DNA of 10,586 bases, from the NCBI GenBank assembly GCA_013203755.1, contig JABMPI010000194.1, positions 1 to 10,586 on the forward strand, written 5' to 3'. The first letter of the stretch is position 1. The number at the start of each line of letters is the position of its first letter. The notes below the pieces were generated by a model that worked only from the letters and a program-made list of their open reading frames with translations, had not been told where the DNA came from and did not search any database. The position numbers and the translations under genes were made by a program. The DNA comes from Bacteroidota bacterium (GTDB lineage: Bacteria > Bacteroidota > Bacteroidia > Bacteroidales > Prolixibacteraceae). Of the stretch, positions 1 to 5,654 are shown piece by piece.

Positions 1-2352
1 AGGCAGGGCTTTGTAAGGAGCAAAATTTGGCTTGCTGGTGAAACAGTTCGTCATCGGCTCCGCGGCCAAATCAAACTGATTCATGGGAGGAATGCCAAGA
101 ATATTCTCCATTGTTCGAACCATATTGATTTGAGAATAATAAGTTGAAATTACTTCGTTCCGTTTTGTGTAGGGACTAATAACCAAGCCAACTGTACGAT
201 GCCCGTCCACATGGTCGAGCCCTGCCTGCGGATCATCTTCAGTAACAAATACACATGTCTCTTTCCAGAATTTACTATTTGAAATTGCCTCTACAATTTG
301 GCCCAAAGCCAAGTCGTTATCTGCAACTGCTGAACGAGGTGTTGGCGAACCGGGACGTGTTCCCGAGGTGTGGTCATTGGGCAAAAGCATTATTGTGAAA
401 TTTGGAAAGTTATCGTTCTTTTCAAATTCCTTTAGCTCCTTTATAAATTCAGCTGCCCGGTACACATCCGGCACTTTGTTCGGAAATCCAACATAAGTTG
501 GACATAAGTAGGGTTTCAATTGTTCAAGATTTGCTTTAGCACGAATTTTAACCTTGTCAGTTCCGTCTAAAAAGTCCTGATAGATATCCATAAAAGTTGC
601 ATTTTCAGGTTCTATTACGGCATCAACAAATTCACCATAATCGCGGAATGTCAATCCATTTCTCAGCACATTATCCCAGATAAATCCAGAGCTTGCATAT
701 GCCAAAGCATCATCGCCATCGTACGGATAACTGCGGGTAAAACCACCAAAAAACTTTTCTATATAATCGGTTACAAATGCTTCGTCTGTCCATTGATGCC
801 CGTCTGCACTTAAAATTCCGCTACAATAATAGTTGTCCATCAATACAAACTCTTCGGCTAATTTATGATGATTTGGCGTAATCTCCCTTCCAAAATGCAC
901 CAGATTATTGTCACCATTACCTTGTGGCATATCGCCAAAAACCTGATCGTAAGTTCGGTTCTCTTTAATAATGTAAACCACATGTTTAAAATGAGATTTC
1001 TGCGATTGTACTTGTGGAACCGCCACCTTCTTTTTTAATTTATTAGGTAACTTATTGGCGACTAACTTTTGCACGAAGGAATTGTTTCGGCGCACAGTAT
1101 TTGTCATTTCTGCCAACTTTTTCTCATCAGGAAGTGGAATAATGGAAACCGATCCCATATGGTCGTGCGTCTTGTAACCTGCTCTGCTTGTCTTTTGGTT
1201 TCTGGAACCAACACCTTTTATATTTGCAACAAATAAAAAATTTGTTTCCTTATCGATTAAAACCGAGCCGGGATACCAACCGGTTGGAATGTGTCCAATA
1301 ATTTTACTCGGCACTCCAATTTGTATTACACAAATCGCATTGTTTGTACCGTTTGCAACATACAGCGTTTTGCCGTCTTTAGAAATTGTTAATGCGTTGG
1401 GCGAACTTCCAAATGGTAAATCCTTATCCATATGAACCGGAATCTCCTCAATTACTTTATCGGTACTTGTATTAATTACTGAAATAACATCGCTATTTGC
1501 GCAAGCCACAAAAAGTTTGGAATTATCCGGGCTTAAAACCATTGCGCTGGGATGCAAGCCTACTTCAATTTCGTCAACTTGTTTATTAGTAGTTAAATCG
1601 ATTACTGAAACCGTTCCGTTATTTGCAATTCCGGTTTTTTGGTCGACCAGTACCTGGCTGCCCGATGTGTTATAAGTAGATTCTCCCTCTTTGGGTATTC
1701 GTCCTCCCCAATTACTTACGTACGCTTTTGAATCGGAAGCAAGCACAACTTCGTAAGGTGCAATCCCAACTGGAATTTCGCTAACATTTCCATCTGCCAT
1801 ATTTACTACACCCAACGAATTATTACGGTTCAGGGTAACGTAAATTCTTTTTTGTAGTTCGTCTAATGCCAGACCTCCGGGAGCTACATCGCCGCCAATT
1901 AAAGGTTTTGGCAATGTTATAGCATCTTCCCAATGGAAAAGCAGATTATCATCCATTACCGCAACTTGAATCCTGCTTTTTGCATCCGTTACAAATAGTT
2001 TCCTTCCATCTGCAGAAGCACACAATCCGGTAAACGAACTTCCACTTTTTATCAATGGTAACGATTGTAAAATGGTTCTATCTTCAATGCGAATAATATC
2101 AAGCGACAGTCGATTTTTTACCACTAATAATTTTTTATTATGAATTAATGCCAAATCTACTGGCCTCCCGGGAAATTCAACCTGAAATCCGGCAGGACGA
2201 ATTAACTGATTTGTTGGAACCAAAATACTTCCATCAGGTTGCGGACCAACTTTTATGTTTCCCTCATTGTTTTGTGCTTCAGAATTAAGCACGAAAAACA
2301 ATACCAAAATAACAACGTGGAAGGCAGAAATAATTCTTTTTCTAGATTTCAT
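1..2352 (-). CDS. Secreted bifunctional YncE-like beta-propeller / phosphoesterase, C-terminus cut by window edge
   Basis: The frame is open from an ATG at 2352 to base 1: 784 codons with no stop, so only the C-terminal end is missing. Residues 1-25 form a signal peptide (basic MKSRKR, hydrophobic core, cleavage near SEA/QN), placing the protein outside the cytoplasm. Residues about 30-440 carry repeated YVTN-type blades, seen as IYVTLN, AYVSNW, LFVACA, LYVANG and LFVANI. From H457 the phosphoesterase domain begins with HVVYIIKENRTYDQVFGD, where E464 and N465 fit the metal ligands of the acid phosphatase/phospholipase C superfamily. S515 in LSADGH is the likely nucleophile, and E705-D706-D707 with H714 and H718 complete the site. 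The architecture matches proteins annotated as bifunctional YncE family/alkaline phosphatase family. The substrate cannot be read from sequence; a phosphate ester is inferred from the family. The region before the ATG is A-rich with no clear Shine-Dalgarno, which is usual in Bacteroidota. Confidence 0.9.
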   Translation of the reverse strand, partial: MKSRKRIISAFHVVILVLFFVLNSEAQNNEGNIKVGPQPDGSILVPTNQLIRPAGFQVEFPGRPVDLALIHNKKLLVVKNRLSLDIIRIEDRTILQSLPLIKSGSSFTGLCASADGRKLFVTDAKSRIQVAVMDDNLLFHWEDAITLPKPLIGGDVAPGGLALDELQKRIYVTLNRNNSLGVVNMADGNVSEIPVGIAPYEVVLASDSKAYVSNWGGRIPKEGESTYNTSGSQVLVDQKTGIANNGTVSVIDLTTNKQVDEIEVGLHPSAMVLSPDNSKLFVACANSDVISVINTSTDKVIEEIPVHMDKDLPFGSSPNALTISKDGKTLYVANGTNNAICVIQIGVPSKIIGHIPTGWYPGSVLIDKETNFLFVANIKGVGSRNQKTSRAGYKTHDHMGSVSIIPLPDEKKLAEMTNTVRRNNSFVQKLVANKLPNKLKKKVAVPQVQSQKSHFKHVVYIIKENRTYDQVFGDMPQGNGDNNLVHFGREITPNHHKLAEEFVLMDNYYCSGILSADGHQWTDEAFVTDYIEKFFGGFTRSYPYDGDDALAYASSGFIWDNVLRNGLTFRDYGEFVDAVIEPENATFMDIYQDFLDGTDKVKIRAKANLEQLKPYLCPTYVGFPNKVPDVYRAAEFIKELKEFEKNDNFPNFTIMLLPNDHTSGTRPGSPTPRSAVADNDLALGQIVEAISNSKFWKETCVFVTEDDPQAGLDHVDGHRTVGLVISPYTKRNEVISTYYSQINMVRTMENILGIPPMNQFDLAAEPMTNCFTSKPNFAPYKALP

Positions 2353-2382
2353 CCGTTTATAATTTTAAATTTTCAATTGCAA

Positions 2383-2398
2383 TCCGTCAGCTGACGGA
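2383..2398. repeat. Perfect 16 bp palindrome upstream of the propeller-phosphoesterase gene
   Basis: TCCGTCAG is followed directly by its reverse complement CTGACGGA, with no spacer and no mismatch. It lies 31 bp before the ATG at 2352, in the probable 5' untranslated region. It is GC-rich compared with the AT-rich spacer around it. No T-run follows on the minus strand, so it does not look like a terminator. It could be a dimeric-protein operator, or a copy of a dispersed palindromic intergenic repeat. It does not occur elsewhere in this window. Confidence 0.6.
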
Positions 2399-2403
2399 GA
2401 ACT

Positions 2404-2494
2404 CTCGATGAAATTTAATCATGCTTTTTTGTAAAATTAGCATGCTAAATTTCATGTTCGTTTCATAAGTAGTTCTATTTTATAATTCATCGAG
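2404..2494. repeat. Nested inverted repeats in the spacer between the glycosidase-like and phosphoesterase genes
   Basis: An inner pair (2408-2417 ATGAAATTTA with 2446-2455 TAAATTTCAT, continued by 2420-2425 CATGCT with 2439-2444 AGCATG) makes a 16 bp stem with a small internal bulge and a 13 nt loop. An outer pair, CTCGATGAA at 2404-2412 and TTCATCGAG at 2486-2494, shares bases 2408-2412 with the inner pair, so the two structures exclude each other in RNA. Neither stem is followed by a T-run on the minus strand. The rest of the 2353-2556 spacer is AT-rich. A TATTTTTG box at 2539-2532 (minus) resembles the Bacteroidota -7 element, but I see no well-spaced -33 TTG, so no promoter is called. 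Confidence 0.5.
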
Positions 2495-2556
2495 CAAATA
2501 TTTCAATTCTGTAAATATATAATGTAAAAAACAAAAATACGATTTGTACAATTACT

Positions 2557-4569
2557 TTATAGCTCAACGTTTATCCTCGCCCCATTTTTCACTTTAGTTG
2601 TTAAGAATACTTTATCTGCATGAAAAACTTTTACAGCAAGATAGCCTTGTTCTCTTTTTACCTCGATATCAAACGATTGATCAAATGCCTTAATTTTCCT
2701 CAACGCCATTGAATCCCAATCTTCGGGGAGTTTTGGAGTAAGAGAAAATGAGGAGAAACCGACAGGGCGAATTCCCCAAAGTCCTTCCGTAATTACCCGA
2801 CAATACAATGCACTTTCAGCCGACAAATGCCTCTGATTCCCTTCGGGATATGCTTCAACAGCATAAGGAACATGCTCGCCTAACAATCTTCTTTTTGAGT
2901 AATACAAGAAAAAATCCATTGCACGTTTCGTTTCTCCGGCGGCAAAAACACCGCGTAATCCGTAAAGTGTTGCTCTGTCCCAAAATGTAATTTTTCCTGC
3001 CTCCGAAGCCAAACCATCCTCTGTCCAAAGCTCTTTAGAAAACAGAGCATCGATAGTTCCTTCACTTCTCCCAAAAATATCAACGGTTAGTGGAGTGCAA
3101 ATCCATGCACGCAGCACTTCATTACCATTGTAATATCTGTACGTTTCAAAACCTGCCACATTTGCACCAAAATGTTTTTCAATCGACCGTTTCATTTCTT
3201 TCGACTGCGCAATATATTGATCTAGTTGATTTTGATTTACACCTAACTCTTTCCCTAAAAAAGCAGCAGATATTAAAGCATCGTAATACAACGATGAAGT
3301 ATTTAGGTTTGCATCACCTGCAGGAAACCGATTCTCCAGTTCATCGCAATCGGAACTTACAACACCTTCACTATTTAAATTTCTTTTGCAATATTCGAGA
3401 CACCATTCAACTAAAGGCCAAAGCTCGCGAGCGGTTTCTTTTTTACCATAAGACAGAGCAAACCGAGAGGCTCCGTATGCAATCATTGCCATATCTCCCC
3501 GATCACCCGCTCCATTCCAAATATCAATCCCTTCAGCAACAATTGAGCTTGGAATTGGCTTAAAATCATCGTTCATAAAAAGTGCAAAATGGCGGAATGA
3601 ATTTATTGCAGATTCATTTCCTTCCAAATTTCCTAAAAAAGGGAAAAATGGATTGGCATATTCTGCCTGGTCGTTTGCCCAAATTGCCGCATAATATCTA
3701 CCTCCTCCCGGACCATGCATTAATCCACCTTTTGTTGCATAAATACTCTCAACAGCTCTCAATTTCGCGAAGTCAAATGTTTTGTTCAGAACTTCGCTGG
3801 GTGACTCAAACACTAAATCCGAAAAAGTATTTTCGACTAAATCTTCCCGTTTTTTCAATTCATAATCCACTGAAACATAACGATCTTCAGCATAAATTAC
3901 ACGTGCCGAATAGATGATTGAGTACTCTATTATTTCTTTATTATCCAATTTGTAAATACCACTTTTGCTTGAAACAACAGTGATTTTATATGCCCCATTA
4001 ACCCCTTTCTCTTTATCCGTAATTTTCACTATTTCAATGTTCGGAATTTCAACCTGAACCGTTTTTTGGGATGTATTTTTAATAATAACTTTATCGATGA
4101 ATACAGGTTGATCAGTGGAAGGAAATAATTGATGTTTAATTTCTATACCATCGGGCATTTTAGATTGATAACTTAATATTCCTTTGTGATAAAAAGCAGA
4201 AGGCTTCTCTTCGATTGCCACTCCATCTATTCTGATTTGCGGAACCATTTCGTTATCAATTTCATACAATAAACTACCATGAGTATCATTGGGAATGGTT
4301 CGTAACATTGGAAAAATCAGGCGTATTTTTTGATTTAACACCCCCTCTTCTACACCGTAATGAACTATTGATGAGATTTGTAATCCACTCATTTCAACAT
4401 GGTCCATATGAGAATCATTCTCCTTTACTTCCCATTTAATACTACCATTGTTTTCTATGCCCCATCTCTGAGGTTCCTGAGATACCGCCGGGGTAAGATT
4501 CCAAATTGAAAGGGCAAGAATAAATAGTGCTTTGAAAAGTAGTTTCATAAAACTGATTTTTAGGTTCAT
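2557..4569 (-). CDS. Secreted six-hairpin glycosidase-like protein, family unassigned
   Basis: This is a 670-residue protein with an N-terminal signal peptide (hydrophobic LLFKALFILALSIW, cleavage near AVSQ/EP). Residues about 35-260 look like an all-beta N-terminal domain. Residues about 265-600 look like an (alpha/alpha)6 barrel, with HGPGGGRYYAAIWANDQAEY (D300), EGIDIWNGAGDRGD (E346, D356, D359) and ITEGLWGIRP (E595). The ending, with GFSSFSLTPKLPEDWD followed by a short beta region, is like the C-terminal sandwich of GH78/GH95-type enzymes. Together this supports a six-hairpin glycosidase fold. The exact family and the catalytic pair are not resolved: D300, E346, D356 and E595 are candidates. 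A second in-frame ATG at 4548 (M8) would still leave a full signal peptide, so the start is uncertain by seven codons. A terminator upstream (4645-4676) implies its own promoter. It probably cleaves a glycan in the periplasm or outside the cell. Confidence 0.78.
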   Translation of the reverse strand: MNLKISFMKLLFKALFILALSIWNLTPAVSQEPQRWGIENNGSIKWEVKENDSHMDHVEMSGLQISSIVHYGVEEGVLNQKIRLIFPMLRTIPNDTHGSLLYEIDNEMVPQIRIDGVAIEEKPSAFYHKGILSYQSKMPDGIEIKHQLFPSTDQPVFIDKVIIKNTSQKTVQVEIPNIEIVKITDKEKGVNGAYKITVVSSKSGIYKLDNKEIIEYSIIYSARVIYAEDRYVSVDYELKKREDLVENTFSDLVFESPSEVLNKTFDFAKLRAVESIYATKGGLMHGPGGGRYYAAIWANDQAEYANPFFPFLGNLEGNESAINSFRHFALFMNDDFKPIPSSIVAEGIDIWNGAGDRGDMAMIAYGASRFALSYGKKETARELWPLVEWCLEYCKRNLNSEGVVSSDCDELENRFPAGDANLNTSSLYYDALISAAFLGKELGVNQNQLDQYIAQSKEMKRSIEKHFGANVAGFETYRYYNGNEVLRAWICTPLTVDIFGRSEGTIDALFSKELWTEDGLASEAGKITFWDRATLYGLRGVFAAGETKRAMDFFLYYSKRRLLGEHVPYAVEAYPEGNQRHLSAESALYCRVITEGLWGIRPVGFSSFSLTPKLPEDWDSMALRKIKAFDQSFDIEVKREQGYLAVKVFHADKVFLTTKVKNGARINVEL

Positions 4570-4597
4570 TTTTTTGGATAAGAAATATATTCAAGTA

Positions 4598-4630
4598 CGA
4601 AACTAAAAAACAAAATGGGAAAAACTACAA
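4598..4630 (-). promoter_or_regulatory. Weak candidate Bacteroidota-type promoter for the glycosidase-like gene
   Basis: On the minus strand TTG (4630-4628) precedes TAGTTTCG (4605-4598), a seven-of-eight match to the TAnnTTTG -7 element of Bacteroidota. The spacing of 22 bp is slightly long. It sits between the terminator at 4645-4676 and the ATG at 4569, where a promoter is required if that terminator works. AT-rich DNA gives such matches by chance. Confidence 0.3.
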
Positions 4631-4644
4631 CATTCAATTTATTC

Positions 4645-4676
4645 AAAAAAAAAAAAAGCTTCAGAAAATTCTGAAG
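4645..4676 (-). terminator. Intrinsic terminator: 8 bp stem followed by 13 T
   Basis: Read on the minus strand, CTTCAGAA (4676-4669) pairs with TTCTGAAG (4666-4659) across a two-base centre. After one C it is followed by an uninterrupted run of 13 T (4657-4645). The long U-tract gives a clear direction: it ends transcription arriving from the sulfatase and intron side, before the glycosidase-like gene at 4569. The stem is AT-rich, so strength rests mainly on the U-tract. No intact gene lies just upstream of it, so it may be left from a gene lost when the intron decayed. Confidence 0.8.
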
Positions 4677-4836
4677 TAATCTTTTATAGGTTAAATACGT
4701 CGTCCAAAACCAAAATCCTTTTTTATGATTTTATTGACTTGTGAGATTCAAAATAAGCCTTGAGTTTGCTCTGAAAAATAAAAAATAAGAAAATATCACA
4801 AAAGCACTAAAATACAAATACCGGACAATATCTCAT
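4677..4836. other. AT-rich spacer between intron remnant and terminator, no intact gene
   Basis: No reading frame with a start and meaningful length is present. On the minus strand a short frame ending KKDFGFGRRI and TAA (stop at about 4694-4692) closes some 15 bp before the terminator stem, which is the usual spacing between a gene end and its terminator. It has no start codon and a stop 18 codons upstream. A second short frame ends AYFESHKSIKS. Either could be the C-terminal scrap of a lost gene, or chance. No intron domain V or VI sequence was found here. Confidence 0.4.
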
Positions 4837-4971
4837 TTATTGAAGTAATTGAGCCTTTACAATACGTCCTTGTAGCTTTATAATCCAGTGTTGGCACTTG
4901 ATCTAATCTATGTCTTTCCAAGTTTCCCACTTTTGGTCAGGTGGTGCACACGATGTTTTAATCTAGTTCAT
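4837..4971 (-). pseudogene. ltrA: N-terminal fragment of group II intron reverse transcriptase/maturase, with two internal stops
   Basis: From ATG at 4971 the frame reads M N * I K T S C A P P D Q K W E T W K D I D *, then I K C Q H W I I K L Q G R I V K A Q and a final stop at 4839-4837. This matches the N-terminal segment typical of group II intron reverse transcriptases (APPDQ...W..IDW, then a LQ.RI.KA block before the first RT motif). The internal stops are TAG at codon 3, and TAG where the family normally has Trp after IDW-type context. An intact protein would be several hundred residues; here only about 44 codons remain and no RT, maturase or endonuclease domain follows. It cannot encode a working protein. 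The family call is from recognised motif order, not a search. Confidence 0.75.
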
Positions 4972-4978
4972 TTGCTTT

Positions 4979-4986
4979 CCTCCTTT
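4979..4986 (-). promoter_or_regulatory. Shine-Dalgarno of the intron-encoded reverse transcriptase
   Basis: AAAGGAGG on the minus strand lies 7 bases before the ATG at 4971. It is a near-perfect anti-16S match, unlike the A-rich leaders of the neighbouring genes, and it fixes the start of the broken RT frame. It survives although the coding region has two stops within the first codons. Confidence 0.7.
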
Positions 4987-5294
4987 AAAAAATTCTAAAA
5001 GTGTCATGTAACGAATTACCATACGTAGAAGTCAGCCCACTTTCGTGCGAGGTAATGTTTCAACCTCTATCTGCCTCATTACAAAGTGGCATTCGCTTTA
5101 TCTACCATCCTCTACACGCATCCCTATCGCGGTCCACCTTACGGAAAACTTTTCTAATCACTTAGGAGGAATACGGGCTTACCACGTTTTACACAAGTAA
5201 CAAGAGTAGGTTAGGTTCCGTCTATCCGCCGGCAGCACTAATATCCGTGTAACTTTAGTCAAAATAAAGCCAGCTGGCTGCTTACCTTTTGGTT

Positions 5295-5319
5295 CGAGCC
5301 TGTCAGCATCATTGGCTCG
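5295..5319 (-). other. Candidate EBS1 hairpin of the intron, complementary to the 5' exon
   Basis: CGAGCC and GGCTCG form a perfect 6 bp stem around a 13-base loop that starts AATGAT (5313-5308). The last six bases of the 5' exon are GTCATT (5576-5571). AATGAT pairs with GTCATT at all six positions, one being G-U, as EBS1 pairs with IBS1. The loop lies about 258 bases into the intron, where EBS1 is usually found. An alternative AATGAC at 5408-5403 pairs perfectly, but it sits earlier in the intron and in a less suitable loop. Confidence 0.55.
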
Positions 5320-5593
5320 TTTTACTTTAACGACGTTTATCAATGGTTCACATGTGTTAACCATACTACTCAGCCTCGCTCCCAGACCATCCAATGCTCA
5401 TGGTCATTGCCTCCACCTCGCGGGTTTGGCTTTTCTTACGAAAAAGCTTCTTTCTCTGGATAGCTTTGCACAAAAGGATTGCTCCGAATGCACGTATCCA
5501 TGAGCTACTACTTACGGAACAATAGGTCTAATCATTGTTAGACAATTACTTGTGCAACATCATGTAGCACAATGACATAAATATAAGCTTGTA

Positions 5594-5654
5594 TTAACTT
5601 CATTTATAAAAGTTAAGACTTCAACTGACAGCAGGGATATTCTGTTATTCCCTG
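5594..5654. repeat. Two small stem-loops after the sulfatase gene
   Basis: TTAACTT (5594-5600) pairs with AAGTTAA (5610-5616) across 9 bases. CAGGGA (5632-5637) pairs with TCCCTG (5649-5654), a stem that spans the sulfatase stop codon at 5647-5645. Neither is followed by a T-run on the minus strand, so they are at best weak 3'-end structures. They lie in the 5' exon of the intron remnant. Confidence 0.35.

Larger units (their letters stand above)
4837..5570 (-). mobile_element. Group II intron remnant: 5' end through start of the intron-encoded ORF; 3' part missing
   Basis: The minus-strand sequence from 5570 begins GTGCTAC, close to the group II GUGYG 5' consensus, and opens into a hairpin (GTGC...GCAC). 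About 600 bases of structured, less AT-rich, non-coding sequence follow. They include a 6 bp stem with a 13-base loop suited to EBS1 (5295-5319), and GGATGGTAGATAAAGCGAATGCC (5110-5089), resembling the domain II-III region before intron ORFs. The ORF itself starts at 4971. The intron should continue for roughly 1.7-2 kb with the reverse transcriptase and the domain V GAGCCGUAUG hairpin, but these are absent before the next gene. The element is therefore truncated and immobile. The 3' boundary is approximate: recognisable sequence ends near 4837. It sits 75 bp beyond the sulfatase stop, in the same orientation as all neighbouring genes. Confidence 0.8.

Noticed and set aside
2408..2455. Inverted repeat as a terminator for the glycosidase-like gene
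   Set aside because: No T-tract follows the stem on the minus strand, and it is about 100 bp beyond the stop.
3090..3917. Two plus-strand open frames of 157 and 111 codons
   Set aside because: Both are antisense to the well-supported glycosidase-like gene, with low-complexity His/Leu/Gln-rich translations typical of shadow frames.
5179..5394. A 71-codon minus-strand reading frame
   Set aside because: It lies within the structured RNA of the intron remnant, overlaps the EBS1 hairpin and has no recognisable protein features.
5312..5503. A 63-codon plus-strand reading frame
   Set aside because: It is antisense to the intron remnant and has no protein motif; it is explained by the less AT-rich intron sequence.
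5594..5616. Stem-loop as a terminator for the sulfatase
   Set aside because: The stem is AT-only except for one C-G pair and no T-run follows on the minus strand.
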